From Xanthobacteraceae bacterium (GTDB taxonomy: Bacteria > Pseudomonadota > Alphaproteobacteria > Rhizobiales > Xanthobacteraceae): 16,213 nucleotides of DNA. Of the stretch, positions 6,186-13,555 are shown piece after piece; position 1 is the stretch's first letter, and the number at the start of each line of letters is the position of its first letter. The notes under the pieces were generated by a model, which worked only from the letters and a program-made list of their open reading frames with translations, made no database searches and was not told the DNA's origin. The stretch lies in assembly GCA_019746355.1 (NCBI GenBank), contig JAIESC010000101.1:1-16213 (forward strand), given 5' to 3'. Both the position numbers and the translations under genes were made by a program.

Positions 6186-6812
6186 ATGCTGAAAATCTGG
6201 GGGCGCAACACCTCGTCCAACGTGCAGAAGGTGATCTGGGCGCTGGCGGAGATGAAAATTCCGTTCGAGCGCATCGACGTCGGCGGTGCCTTCGGCAAGA
6301 CCAAAGACGCGTTCTACCTGGCGATGAATCCCAACTCGCTGGTGCCGGTGCTGGAGGAAGAGGACGGCTTCACCCTGTGGGAGTCGAACTCGATCTGCCG
6401 CTATCTTGCGGCGAAGCACCAGGCGCGCGTGATCGAGCCGGCTGATCTCAAGACCCGCGCCCGCGCCCACATGTGGATGGACTGGCAGCTTTCGGTGATG
6501 GCGCCGGCGATCACGCCGGTGTTCTGGAATCTGATCCGCACGCCGCCGGACAAGCGCGATCAGAAGGCGATCGACGCCGGCAAGGAGAAGACGATCACGG
6601 CGGCCAAGATGATGGACGAGCAGCTTGGCCGCACGCAGTTCATGGCCGGCAACGAGTTCTCCTACGGCGACATTCCGGTCGGCATCATGATCTACCGCTA
6701 CGTGCAGCTTATTCCGGAGCGGCCTTCGACGCCGAACCTCGACCGCTGGTATGCGGCGATCGCGTCGCGCCCGGCGTTCAAAGAGCAGATCGCGGTCGTA
6801 CCGCTGTCGTAG
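6186..6812 (+). CDS. Glutathione S-transferase family protein
   Basis: The 208-residue protein has an N-terminal thioredoxin-like GST domain (MLKIWGRNTSSNVQKVIWAL) with a Ser pair at 10-11 as the likely catalytic position. It also has the cis-Pro motif LVPVL (52-56) and the gamma-glutamyl-binding ESNSICRYLA (66-75). An all-helical C-terminal domain carries the N-capping motif FSYGDIPVGIMIYR (158-171). It probably conjugates or reduces electrophiles with glutathione in the cytoplasm; the substrate is unknown. GGAAGGA lies before ATG 6186. The upstream palindromes suggest dedicated regulation, and it is probably a single-gene unit ending in the 6853-6991 repeat. Confidence 0.92.
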   Translation: MLKIWGRNTSSNVQKVIWALAEMKIPFERIDVGGAFGKTKDAFYLAMNPNSLVPVLEEEDGFTLWESNSICRYLAAKHQARVIEPADLKTRARAHMWMDWQLSVMAPAITPVFWNLIRTPPDKRDQKAIDAGKEKTITAAKMMDEQLGRTQFMAGNEFSYGDIPVGIMIYRYVQLIPERPSTPNLDRWYAAIASRPAFKEQIAVVPLS

Positions 6813-6852
6813 TCGTTCTACTGCCTCAAAAAACGCGGGCGTTGGTTGCTGC

Positions 6853-6991
6853 GCCCTCTCCCCTTGTGGGAGAGGGCTTCGCAAGTTGTGCAGCACATTC
6901 GGATGGGTGAGGGGTCTCGTCGCGCGATACCCCTCACCCTTTCGAATACTCTGCACGTACAGCGTAGCCCTCTCCCACAAGGGGAGAGGGC
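6853..6991. repeat. Mosaic palindromic repeat between convergent genes
   Basis: A 25-base arm starting GCCCTCTCCCCTTGTGGGAG (6853-6877) has a perfect inverted copy at 6967-6991. An inner pair, GGGTGAGGGGT (6905-6915) and ACCCCTCACCC (6929-6939), is also perfect. Each 25-base arm is itself a near palindrome. This matches the dispersed CCCTCTCC...GGAGAGGG repeats common between genes in bradyrhizobia. It lies between the 3' ends of the GST and UbiH-family genes and could act as a bidirectional terminator. Confidence 0.75.
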
Positions 6992-7038
6992 ACAACAACA
7001 GCGTTCCAGCTCTTGTGACGCAGTGAAGGTGGAAGCCG

Positions 7039-8289
7039 CTACAGCGCCTCGCCGCGTAAAAGCTTCGGCACGTCGCCGGTGAGGCCCGCGGCCTCGCGGA
7101 TGAACATGTCCTTCAACCGCGGCATGCGCTCGACCAACCCAAGGCCGATGTCGCGCACGATGCGGAGCGCATCGGAGCGGTTGGAGAACAGCCGGTTCAA
7201 GCCGTCGGTCGCAACCCCCATGGTCAGGGTGTCGAACCGCCGCCAGCGCTGATAGCGGTCGAGCACGTCGGCGCCGCCGATGTCGAGCCCGAGCCGAGCC
7301 GCGTCGGCAATCGCTTCAGCCAGCGCCGCGACGTCGCGCAGCCCGAGATTGAGCCCCTGCCCGGCAATCGGGTGAATGACATGGGCTGCATCGCCGACCA
7401 GTGCGACGCGCTCGCCGACGAAGCTCCGCGCCACCGAAAGCCCAAGCGGAAACGCGCGGCGGGGCCCCACCGCCCTGATATCGCCGAGCTTCAATCCGAA
7501 ACGTTTTTCCAGCTCGGCGTGAAATCCGGCATCCGGCAGCGCCACGATACGCTCCGCCTCACGCGCGTTTTCGGTCCACACGATCGACGAGCGTTTGCCT
7601 TTCAGCGGCAGGATCGCAAACGGTCCTGCCGGCAGGAAATGCTCCTCGGCGCGGCCGTGGTGCTCGCGTTCGTGCTCCACCGTCGTGACGATGCCGGACT
7701 GTTCATAGTCCCAGCCGAAGCTCTGGATGCCTGCGGCCTCGCGGATCGCCGAGCGCGCGCCATCGGCGGCAACGACAAGCCGCGCACCGACAGTGCGACC
7801 GTCCGAAAGGGTTGCGTCCGTGCTCCCGCCGCGCATCGCAATGCCGCGCACCGCATCGGCACGGAGCTCGACGCCCTCCGCCTCCGCGCGCCGGGTCAGC
7901 GCCGCAACCACCATCTGGTTTTCGACCATGTGGGCGAACGGCTCGTGCGGGGCGATCTCGCCTGCAAACGTCAGATAGGTCGGCCGCATCACGTCCTGCA
8001 GCCGGGAATCGGTGACCGCCATGTCGAGAATGGGTTGCGCCTCATCCGCGACCTCACCCCAGACGCCGATGCTCTCGAACAGCCGCCGGGCCGCCGCCGC
8101 GATCGCCGAGGCCCGGCCCTCGTCGCGCGAAGGCCTGCCGAACGCCGGATCGGCCACGATCACCTTGAACGGCTCGCCCAGCGCCTGCCGCAACGCGATG
8201 GCCAGCGCCAGGCCGGCAAAACCGCCGCCGCCGATCAGCAGGTCGGCGCGCTCAGAGGGTGCAGCGCTGCTAAGCTTTGTGTTCGCCAT
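7039..8289 (-). CDS. UbiH/UbiF/UbiL-family FAD-dependent hydroxylase
   Basis: The 416-residue protein has the three hallmarks of class A flavin hydroxylases: the dinucleotide-binding GGGGFAGLALA (20-30), the DG motif VVAADGARSAIR (172-183), and the GD motif RVALVGDAAHVIHPIAGQG (294-312) continuing into LNLGLRD. The HPxAGQGLNLGLRD form is typical of the ubiquinone-biosynthesis ring hydroxylases, which add hydroxyls to the quinone head group using FAD, NAD(P)H and O2. Which ring carbon is modified cannot be told from sequence; UbiL-like is possible in this group. Start ATG (complement of 8287-8289) is chosen because the family begins just before the Rossmann motif. It is divergent from tesB across only 40 bases. 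Confidence 0.88.
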   Translation of the reverse strand: MANTKLSSAAPSERADLLIGGGGFAGLALAIALRQALGEPFKVIVADPAFGRPSRDEGRASAIAAAARRLFESIGVWGEVADEAQPILDMAVTDSRLQDVMRPTYLTFAGEIAPHEPFAHMVENQMVVAALTRRAEAEGVELRADAVRGIAMRGGSTDATLSDGRTVGARLVVAADGARSAIREAAGIQSFGWDYEQSGIVTTVEHEREHHGRAEEHFLPAGPFAILPLKGKRSSIVWTENAREAERIVALPDAGFHAELEKRFGLKLGDIRAVGPRRAFPLGLSVARSFVGERVALVGDAAHVIHPIAGQGLNLGLRDVAALAEAIADAARLGLDIGGADVLDRYQRWRRFDTLTMGVATDGLNRLFSNRSDALRIVRDIGLGLVERMPRLKDMFIREAAGLTGDVPKLLRGEAL

Positions 8290-8329
8290 GGGTGGAAGTA
8301 TATCACTGCACCCGCCACAAGGTGCTTTC
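8290..8329. promoter_or_regulatory. 40-base divergent intergenic region
   Basis: Both the UbiH-family gene (leftward) and tesB (rightward) start at the edges of this 40-base gap. Their promoters must therefore overlap or reach into the opposing gene. A TATATC stretch (8300-8305) is the only AT-rich candidate -10 element seen. The assignment is tentative. Confidence 0.3.
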
Positions 8330-9190
8330 ATGTCCGTCGCATCGAGCCTGCTTTCCATCCTCGAGCTCGAACAGCTTGAAATCAATTTGTTCCGCGGCAC
8401 GAGCCCCAAGGTCGGGATGCGGCGGGTGTTCGGCGGCCAGGTGATCGGCCAGGCGCTGGTCGCAGCGACCCGCACGGTCGAGAACACGCTGCCGCATTCG
8501 CTGCACGCCTATTTCCTGCTGGGCGGCGATCCGGAAATCCCGATCGTCTACGACGTCGACCGCATCCGTGACGGCAAAAGCTTCACCACGCGGCGCGTCG
8601 TTGCGATCCAGCGCGGTCAGGCGATCTTCACGATGGCGGTGTCGTTCCACAACGACGAGCCGGGGCTGAGCCATCAGATGCCGATGCCGAAGGTCCCGCA
8701 CCCGGACGAGCTGCCCAGCGACGCCGAGGTCAAAGAAAATATCCTGCCGGAGATGCCCGAGGCGGTCCGCAACTATTACAGCCGCACCCGCCCGATCGAG
8801 CTGCGTCCGGTCGATTTCGGCCGCTACACCGGCAGGAAGCAAGAGGGCGACCGCTTCAACATCTGGATCCGCACCACCGCGCCGCTGCCGGACGATCCGG
8901 ATATCCACCGCTGCGCGCTCGCCTACGCCTCGGACATGACGATCCTCGACACGGCGCTCTTGCCGCACCAGCGCAGCATCTTCGACCGCAACATCATGGG
9001 CGCGAGCCTCGACCACGCAATCTGGTTTCACCGGCCGTTTCGCGCCGACCAGTGGATGCTCTACTCCCAGGACAGTCCGAGCTCCCACGGCGCCCGCGGC
9101 TTCGGCCGCGGCCTGATCTTTGCGGCCGACGGCACGCTGATCGCGTCAGTGGCCCAGGAAGGGCTGATGCGGGAGCGACGGCCCGGCTAG
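8330..9190 (+). CDS. tesB: Acyl-CoA thioesterase II
   Basis: The 286-residue double hot-dog protein has the same length as E. coli TesB and hydrolyses acyl-CoA to free acid and CoA. The N-terminal hot-dog contains FGGQVIGQALVAA (34-46) and SLHAYFLLGGD (57-67). The C-terminal hot-dog contains ALAYASDMTILDTAL (196-210), DHAIWFHRPF (228-237) and ASVAQEGLMR (272-281). The catalytic triad of E. coli (Asp204, Thr228, Gln278) maps to Asp202, Ser226 and Gln276, so a conservative Ser replaces Thr. ATG 8330 is preceded by a modest AAGG. An in-frame upstream extension is rejected because it lacks family similarity and overlaps the divergent gene. Confidence 0.93.
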   Translation: MSVASSLLSILELEQLEINLFRGTSPKVGMRRVFGGQVIGQALVAATRTVENTLPHSLHAYFLLGGDPEIPIVYDVDRIRDGKSFTTRRVVAIQRGQAIFTMAVSFHNDEPGLSHQMPMPKVPHPDELPSDAEVKENILPEMPEAVRNYYSRTRPIELRPVDFGRYTGRKQEGDRFNIWIRTTAPLPDDPDIHRCALAYASDMTILDTALLPHQRSIFDRNIMGASLDHAIWFHRPFRADQWMLYSQDSPSSHGARGFGRGLIFAADGTLIASVAQEGLMRERRPG

Positions 9191-9211
9191 GCGGCCTGGG
9201 GCTTACCCCTG

Positions 9212-9254
9212 CCTTGCCCAAACCGGCCAGCACCTGCCGGCGCAAAAGGCAAGG
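9212..9254 (+). terminator. Nested inverted repeat after tesB
   Basis: CCTTGCC (9212-9218) pairs with GGCAAGG (9248-9254), and inside it CCGGC (9223-9227) pairs with GCCGG (9236-9240). A T-rich run (TTATTTTCT) follows about 8 bases later. It starts 21 bases after the tesB stop and is a plausible terminator, though not a textbook one. Confidence 0.4.
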
Positions 9255-9278
9255 GACCCGCTTATTTTCTGTCCTGAT

Positions 9279-9295
9279 TGCCGATATCGTCGGCA
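9279..9295. promoter_or_regulatory. Short inverted repeat upstream of the first glnK
   Basis: TGCCGA (9279-9284) and TCGGCA (9290-9295) flank TATCG, 84 bases before the glnK start. It could be an operator. No convincing sigma-54 -24/-12 element was found in 9191-9378, unlike the region before the second glnK. Confidence 0.25.
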
Positions 9296-9378
9296 CATCA
9301 GCGCCCAGCAACGCCCCCGGGGCGGCTTTCGTTCTACTGCAGCAAAACCGACGCTGGCCGACAGGAAGGTGCACAAAC

Positions 9379-9717
9379 ATGAAGCTCGTCATGGCCATCA
9401 TCAAACCCTTCAAGCTCGACGAGGTCCGCGATGCCCTCAACGCCGTCGGCGTTCACGGCATGACGGTCGGCGAGGTCAAAGGCTACGGCCGCCAGAAGGG
9501 CCACACCGAAATCTATCGCGGCGCCGAATACGTCGTGAACTTCTTGCCGAAGCTCAAGATCGAAGTCGCGGTCGAAGACCAGGTCGCCGACAAGGCGATT
9601 GCCGCGATCGGCGCTGCCGCCAAGACCGGACAGATCGGCGACGGAAAAATCTTCGTCTACGACCTCGGCCGCGCCGTGCGCATCCGCACCGGCGAGACCG
9701 ACAACGACGCGCTCTAA
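9379..9717 (+). CDS. glnK: PII signal-transduction protein GlnK (first copy)
   Basis: The 112-residue PII protein senses 2-oxoglutarate and ATP/ADP and controls the adjacent ammonium channel. The T-loop (about 37-55) reads [19 protein letters not shown] and keeps Tyr51, the uridylylation site. The B-loop [12 protein letters not shown] (82-93) and the C-loop IRTGE (102-106) bind nucleotide. The exact start is ATG 9379 with an AGGAAGG ribosome site. It lies 29 bases before amtB on the same strand, the standard glnK-amtB arrangement in which GlnK blocks the channel when nitrogen is plentiful. By hand alignment it is about 80% identical to the second copy at 11419. Confidence 0.95.
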   Translation: MKLVMAIIKPFKLDEVRDALNAVGVHGMTVGEVKGYGRQKGHTEIYRGAEYVVNFLPKLKIEVAVEDQVADKAIAAIGAAAKTGQIGDGKIFVYDLGRAVRIRTGETDNDAL

Positions 9718-9746
9718 AAACAGGAATTTCCGGCGGAGGGGGGACT

Positions 9747-11078
9747 ATGCTCAGGCTTCAAGGGGCGGCGCGCTCCGGCGTGCTTTTGGGCGCGCGTTCG
9801 GCCATCGCGCTTTTGCTGACTCTGCTGGCGACGGAGGCGTTCGCGCAGGCCGCGGCGCAGCCGGCCAAGATTGATGCCGCCGACACGGCATGGATGATCT
9901 CCGCGACCGGGCTGGTGCTGATGATGAGCATCCCGGGTCTTGCGCTGTTCTATGCCGGCATGGTCCGCAAAAAGAACGTGCTTGCGACCATGGCGCAGAC
10001 GCTTGCGGCCGTGGGCCTCGGCTCGATCCTGTGGGTGGTGATCGGCTACAGCCTCACCTTCGTCGGCGAAAGCCCGGCGATCGGCTCGCTCGACCGGCTT
10101 TTTCTGCGCGGCATGGATATGAACACCATCAGCCCGCTGGCGAAGACGATCCCGGAATCCATTTTCCTGCTCTACCAGATGACCTTCGCCGTCATCACGG
10201 TGGCGCTGGTGGCGGGCTCGGTTGCCGATCGCATGCGGTTTTCCGCGTTCCTGTGGTTCATCGCGCTCTGGCTGCTCGTGGTCTACGTGCCGGTCGCGCA
10301 CTGGGTGTGGGGCGGCGGCTTCCTGCAATCCGCAGGCGTGATCGATTTCGCCGGTGGCCTCGTGGTGCATCTCAACGCCGGCATTGCCGGCCTGGTCGCG
10401 TGCTATCTGCTCGGCGCGCGGCGCGGCTACGGCACCGACAACCTTGCGCCATTCGATCTGTCGCTCGCGGTGATCGGCACAGGGCTCCTGTGGGTCGGCT
10501 GGTTCGGCTTCAACGGCGGTTCGGCGCTCGGCGCCAACAGCCGCGCCGGCTTTGCCATCCTCGCGACACATCTCGCCGCCTGCGCCGGCGTGCTCACCTG
10601 GATGCTGCTGGAGTGGTGGGATCGCGGCAAGCCGTCGGTGCTCGGCATGATCTCCGGCGCGGTCGCGGGGCTCGGCACCATCACGCCGGCCTCCGGCTTT
10701 GTGCTGCCGTGGCACGGCATCGTCATCGGCATTGCCGCCGGTGCGATCTGCTACTGGGCCTGCACCAAGCTCAAGACCAAGCTCGGCTATGACGACTCGC
10801 TCGACGTGTTCGGCGTGCATGGCATCGGCGGCGCGACCGGAACGCTGCTCGCCGGCGTGTTCGCCGTCGCGGCGATCGGTGGGACCGCGGGCCTGCTCGA
10901 AGGCAACGGCGGCCAAGTGCTCACTCAGCTCTACGGCGTCGTCGCGACGCTGGTCTGGTCCGGCGTCGCGACCTTCGTGCTGCTCAAGGTGATCGGCTTC
11001 TTCGTGCCGCTGCGGGTGCGCGAGGAGGACGAGCGGATCGGCCTCGACGTTTCGCTGCATGGGGAAGCGCTGCAATAA
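9747..11078 (+). CDS. amtB: Ammonium transporter AmtB (first copy)
   Basis: The 443-residue Amt/Rh-family channel has an N-terminal signal-like helix (about 12-34, ending AFAQ) followed by eleven membrane helices. The pore His pair lies in IDFAGGLVVHLNAGIAG (His208) and DVFGVHGIGG (His358). The Phe gate corresponds to YQMTFAV and WFGFNGGS, and the recruitment site includes AHWVWGG. It conducts ammonium across the inner membrane and is regulated by GlnK docking. A very strong GGAGGGGGG precedes ATG 9747. It is followed by a strong hairpin terminator, so this glnK-amtB pair is its own transcription unit. Confidence 0.95.
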   Translation: MLRLQGAARSGVLLGARSAIALLLTLLATEAFAQAAAQPAKIDAADTAWMISATGLVLMMSIPGLALFYAGMVRKKNVLATMAQTLAAVGLGSILWVVIGYSLTFVGESPAIGSLDRLFLRGMDMNTISPLAKTIPESIFLLYQMTFAVITVALVAGSVADRMRFSAFLWFIALWLLVVYVPVAHWVWGGGFLQSAGVIDFAGGLVVHLNAGIAGLVACYLLGARRGYGTDNLAPFDLSLAVIGTGLLWVGWFGFNGGSALGANSRAGFAILATHLAACAGVLTWMLLEWWDRGKPSVLGMISGAVAGLGTITPASGFVLPWHGIVIGIAAGAICYWACTKLKTKLGYDDSLDVFGVHGIGGATGTLLAGVFAVAAIGGTAGLLEGNGGQVLTQLYGVVATLVWSGVATFVLLKVIGFFVPLRVREEDERIGLDVSLHGEALQ

Positions 11079-11104
11079 GCAATGCGGTCCCGTGCTTTTG
11101 TAGG

Positions 11105-11146
11105 TTGGCGGCGGCGTATCTGGATACTCCGCCGCCAATTCTTTCT
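11105..11146 (+). terminator. Intrinsic terminator after the first amtB
   Basis: TTGGCGGCGG (11105-11114) pairs perfectly with CCGCCGCCAA (11129-11138), and the inner GTATC (11116-11120) pairs with GATAC (11123-11127) around a 2-base loop. TTCTTTCT follows. It starts 27 bases after the amtB stop and separates the two glnK-amtB units. Confidence 0.8.
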
Positions 11147-11284
11147 CCAATTGCTTAAAGCTTGTGCATTAAAGGCCCTGCGACAACCTGACTGGCCAAT
11201 TCGATCGCAGATTCTCCCGCCACAACGCGCAATTCCCCGCCTGTGCCTGTGGTAGCCAGAGAAATCCGCATCCAATCAATGGGT

Positions 11285-11317
11285 TGGCGCGCGCACCGCG
11301 GTTGGCACGCGGTTTGA
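11285..11317 (+). promoter_or_regulatory. Sigma-54 (-24/-12) promoter for the second glnK-amtB pair, with a second motif beside it
   Basis: TTGGCACGCGGTTTGA (11302-11317) matches the sigma-54 consensus TTGGCACG-N4-TTGC in its -24 part, with the correct 10-base gap between GG and the -12 dinucleotide (GA instead of GC). Just upstream, TTGGCGCGCGCACCGC (11284-11299) also keeps GG and GC at 10-base spacing. Transcription would start near 11329, about 90 bases before glnK. NtrC-activated sigma-54 promoters are typical for glnK-amtB. A clear NtrC site was not found in 11147-11280; TTGTGCA near 11160 is only a weak candidate half-site. Nothing else is seen in that gap. Confidence 0.65.
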
Positions 11318-11330
11318 TTCCCTGCTCGCA

Positions 11331-11757
<427 letters not shown>

Positions 11758-11795
11758 CCCCGCTCAATTCAAAGCTCGCGACAAGGAGTTCGACC

Positions 11796-13280
11796 ATGAC
11801 GTTGAAGAAGTTCATCGGCGCGGGAATGGCAGGGTTCACGGCCCTGGCGTTCGCCGTGCTGCTCATCGATCCGGCGCTGGCACAGCAGGCCGCGCCCGCG
11901 GCCCCTGCCGCACCGGAAATCGTCGTCAACAAGGGCGACAACGCCTGGATGATGACCTCGACCGTCCTCGTCCTGTTGATGACAATCCCGGGCCTCGCGC
12001 TGTTCTACGCCGGCCTGGTCCGTCCGAAGAACACGCTCTCGGTGCTCACCCACGTGTTCTACACCGTGTGCATCGTCACCCTGATCTGGGTCGTGTACGG
12101 CTACAGCCTCGCCTTCACCGGCGGCTCGGCCTACATCGGCGGCCTCGACAAGCTGTTCCTCAAGGGCGTGACGGCGGACTCGAAGGCGGCGACGTTCTCC
12201 GTCGGCGTCAACATCACGGAGTACGTCTACATCTGCTTCCAGATGACGTTCGCCGCGATCACACCGGCGCTGATCGTTGGCGCGTTTGCCGAGCGCATGA
12301 AGTTCTCGGCGGTGGCGCTGTTCGTCCCGCTCTGGGTGACGCTGGTCTACTTCCCGATCGCGCACATGGTCTGGTACTGGGCCGGCCCTGACGCGATCGA
12401 CGCCGCGGCGAAGGCTCTCGCCGCCGCGACCGGCGACGCGGCGAAGAAGGCTGCCCAGGCCAAGCTCGACGAAGTGATGGCCGACGCCGGTCAGATCTTC
12501 CTCTGGGGCGCGATCGACTTCGCAGGCGGCACCGTCGTGCACATCAACTCCGGCATCGCCGGCCTGGTCGGCGCACTCGCCGTCGGCAAACGCATCGGCT
12601 TTGGCAAGGAGCTGATGCCTCCCCACTCGCTGGTCATGACCATGATCGGCGCCTCGCTGCTGTGGGTCGGCTGGTTCGGCTTCAACGCCGGCTCCAACCT
12701 CGAAGCGATCGGCGGCGCGCCGCTCGCGATGATCAACTCGTTCGTCGCCACCGCAGCCGCCGCGCTGTCGTGGATGTTCGCCGAGTGGATCGTCAAGGGT
12801 AAGCCCTCGCTGCTCGGCGCGCTGTCGGGCTGCGTTGCGGGCCTCGTCGCCGTTACGCCTGCGTCCGGCTATGCCGGCCCGATGGGCGCGCTGGTGCTCG
12901 GCCTGATCGTCGGCGTGGTCTGCCTGTTCTTCGTCTCCACGATCAAGAACATGTTCGGCTACGACGACGCGCTTGACGTCTTCGGCATCCACTGCATCGG
13001 CGGTATCGTCGGCGCGATCCTGACCGGGGTCCTGGTCAACCCGGCGCTCGGCGGCGCGGGCATCATGGACTATGCGGCAGGCAAGATCGCCGACTACGAC
13101 TTTGCCACGCAGGTGTGGGCGCAGATCAAGGCGGTGATCCTGACCCTGGTGTGGTCCGGCGTCGGGTCGTTCATCCTCTACAAGGTGGTGGACTTCACGG
13201 TCGGCCTGCGTCCGTCGGTCGAGAAGGAGCGCGAAGGCCTCGATCTCACCGACCACGGCGAGCGCGCTTACAACATGTGA
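11796..13280 (+). CDS. amtB: Ammonium transporter AmtB (second copy), with loop insertion
   Basis: The 494-residue Amt/Rh channel starts with a cleavable-looking signal (MTLKKFIGAGMAGF to ALAQ, about 1-30) followed by an Ala/Pro-rich linker. The twin His are in GTVVHINSGIAG (His249) and FGIHCIGG (His399), and the Phe gate lies in QMTFAAIT and WFGFNAGS. Compared with the first copy, about 35 extra residues (197-233) rich in Ala, Lys and Asp sit in the periplasmic loop between HMVWYW and the conserved IDFAGG. AAGGAG lies 7 bases before ATG 11796; an in-frame GTG at 11754 overlapping the glnK stop is less likely. A hairpin terminator follows at 13396. Confidence 0.95.
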   Translation: MTLKKFIGAGMAGFTALAFAVLLIDPALAQQAAPAAPAAPEIVVNKGDNAWMMTSTVLVLLMTIPGLALFYAGLVRPKNTLSVLTHVFYTVCIVTLIWVVYGYSLAFTGGSAYIGGLDKLFLKGVTADSKAATFSVGVNITEYVYICFQMTFAAITPALIVGAFAERMKFSAVALFVPLWVTLVYFPIAHMVWYWAGPDAIDAAAKALAAATGDAAKKAAQAKLDEVMADAGQIFLWGAIDFAGGTVVHINSGIAGLVGALAVGKRIGFGKELMPPHSLVMTMIGASLLWVGWFGFNAGSNLEAIGGAPLAMINSFVATAAAALSWMFAEWIVKGKPSLLGALSGCVAGLVAVTPASGYAGPMGALVLGLIVGVVCLFFVSTIKNMFGYDDALDVFGIHCIGGIVGAILTGVLVNPALGGAGIMDYAAGKIADYDFATQVWAQIKAVILTLVWSGVGSFILYKVVDFTVGLRPSVEKEREGLDLTDHGERAYNM

Positions 13281-13320
13281 ACCGGGTTCCCTCGCCCGCG
13301 TCTTGCATGAAGTTTGCAAG

Positions 13321-13350
13321 AGACTGAGCGAGAGACTGGGCGAGGGACTG
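13321..13350. repeat. Short imperfect 12-base tandem repeat
   Basis: AGACTGAGCGAG (13321-13332), AGACTGGGCGAG (13333-13344) and GGACTG (13345-13350) form two and a half copies of a 12-base unit between the amtB stop and its terminator. It probably arose by slippage; no role is evident. Confidence 0.6.
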
Positions 13351-13395
13351 AAGACAACGGTTGGGGCGGATACCCGGCACCGCCCCGTCCGTCGG

Positions 13396-13431
13396 GAGGC
13401 CCAGGTCGCAAGATCTGGGCCTCTCACTTTT
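13396..13431 (+). terminator. Intrinsic terminator after the second amtB
   Basis: GAGGCCCAGGTC (13396-13407) pairs with GATCTGGGCCTC (13412-13423), 12 bp with one G-T wobble, around a GCAA tetraloop, followed by TCACTTTT. It ends the glnK2-amtB2 transcript 116 bases after the stop codon. Confidence 0.8.
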
Positions 13432-13509
13432 CGCCCTTCCCATCCGGATTTTTGCTTTTTTGCATCGCTTGCGGCCGCGATCGGGCTTGGCGAGCCCGCC
13501 GCCCGATGG

Positions 13510-13525
13510 TTAATCACGCCTTAAC
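13510..13525 (+). promoter_or_regulatory. CtrA-type binding box
   Basis: TTAA-TCACGCC-TTAAC is an exact match to the CtrA full-site consensus TTAA-N7-TTAAC of alphaproteobacteria. It lies 30 bases before the first possible ATG of the aminotransferase and upstream of ftsK. CtrA is the cell-cycle master regulator, which makes control of a unit containing ftsK plausible. The flanking bases extend the symmetry (GGTTAA ... TTAACC). Binding is inferred. Confidence 0.6.
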
Positions 13526-13555
13526 CTCGCCGCCCCTATGGTGAGGAAACGCCTT

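Noticed and set aside
7372..8379. Plus-strand open frame opposite the UbiH-family gene
   Set aside because: It has no motif, and the minus strand has all three flavin-hydroxylase motifs in order.
9191..9378. Possible sigma-54 promoter for the first glnK (GG 9199-9200, GC 9211-9212)
   Set aside because: The spacing is right, but the flanking bases do not match TTGGCA or TTGC. It overlaps the tesB terminator-like repeat and lies about 170 bases from the start codon.
11150..11180. CtrA-like TTAA pair upstream of the second glnK
   Set aside because: The two TTAA words are separated by about 14 bases rather than 7, so the spacing rules it out.
11769..13517. 582-codon minus-strand open frame opposite amtB2
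   Set aside because: The translation is Asp/Arg/His-rich and featureless, as expected for the antisense of a membrane-protein gene; the plus strand encodes a clear AmtB.
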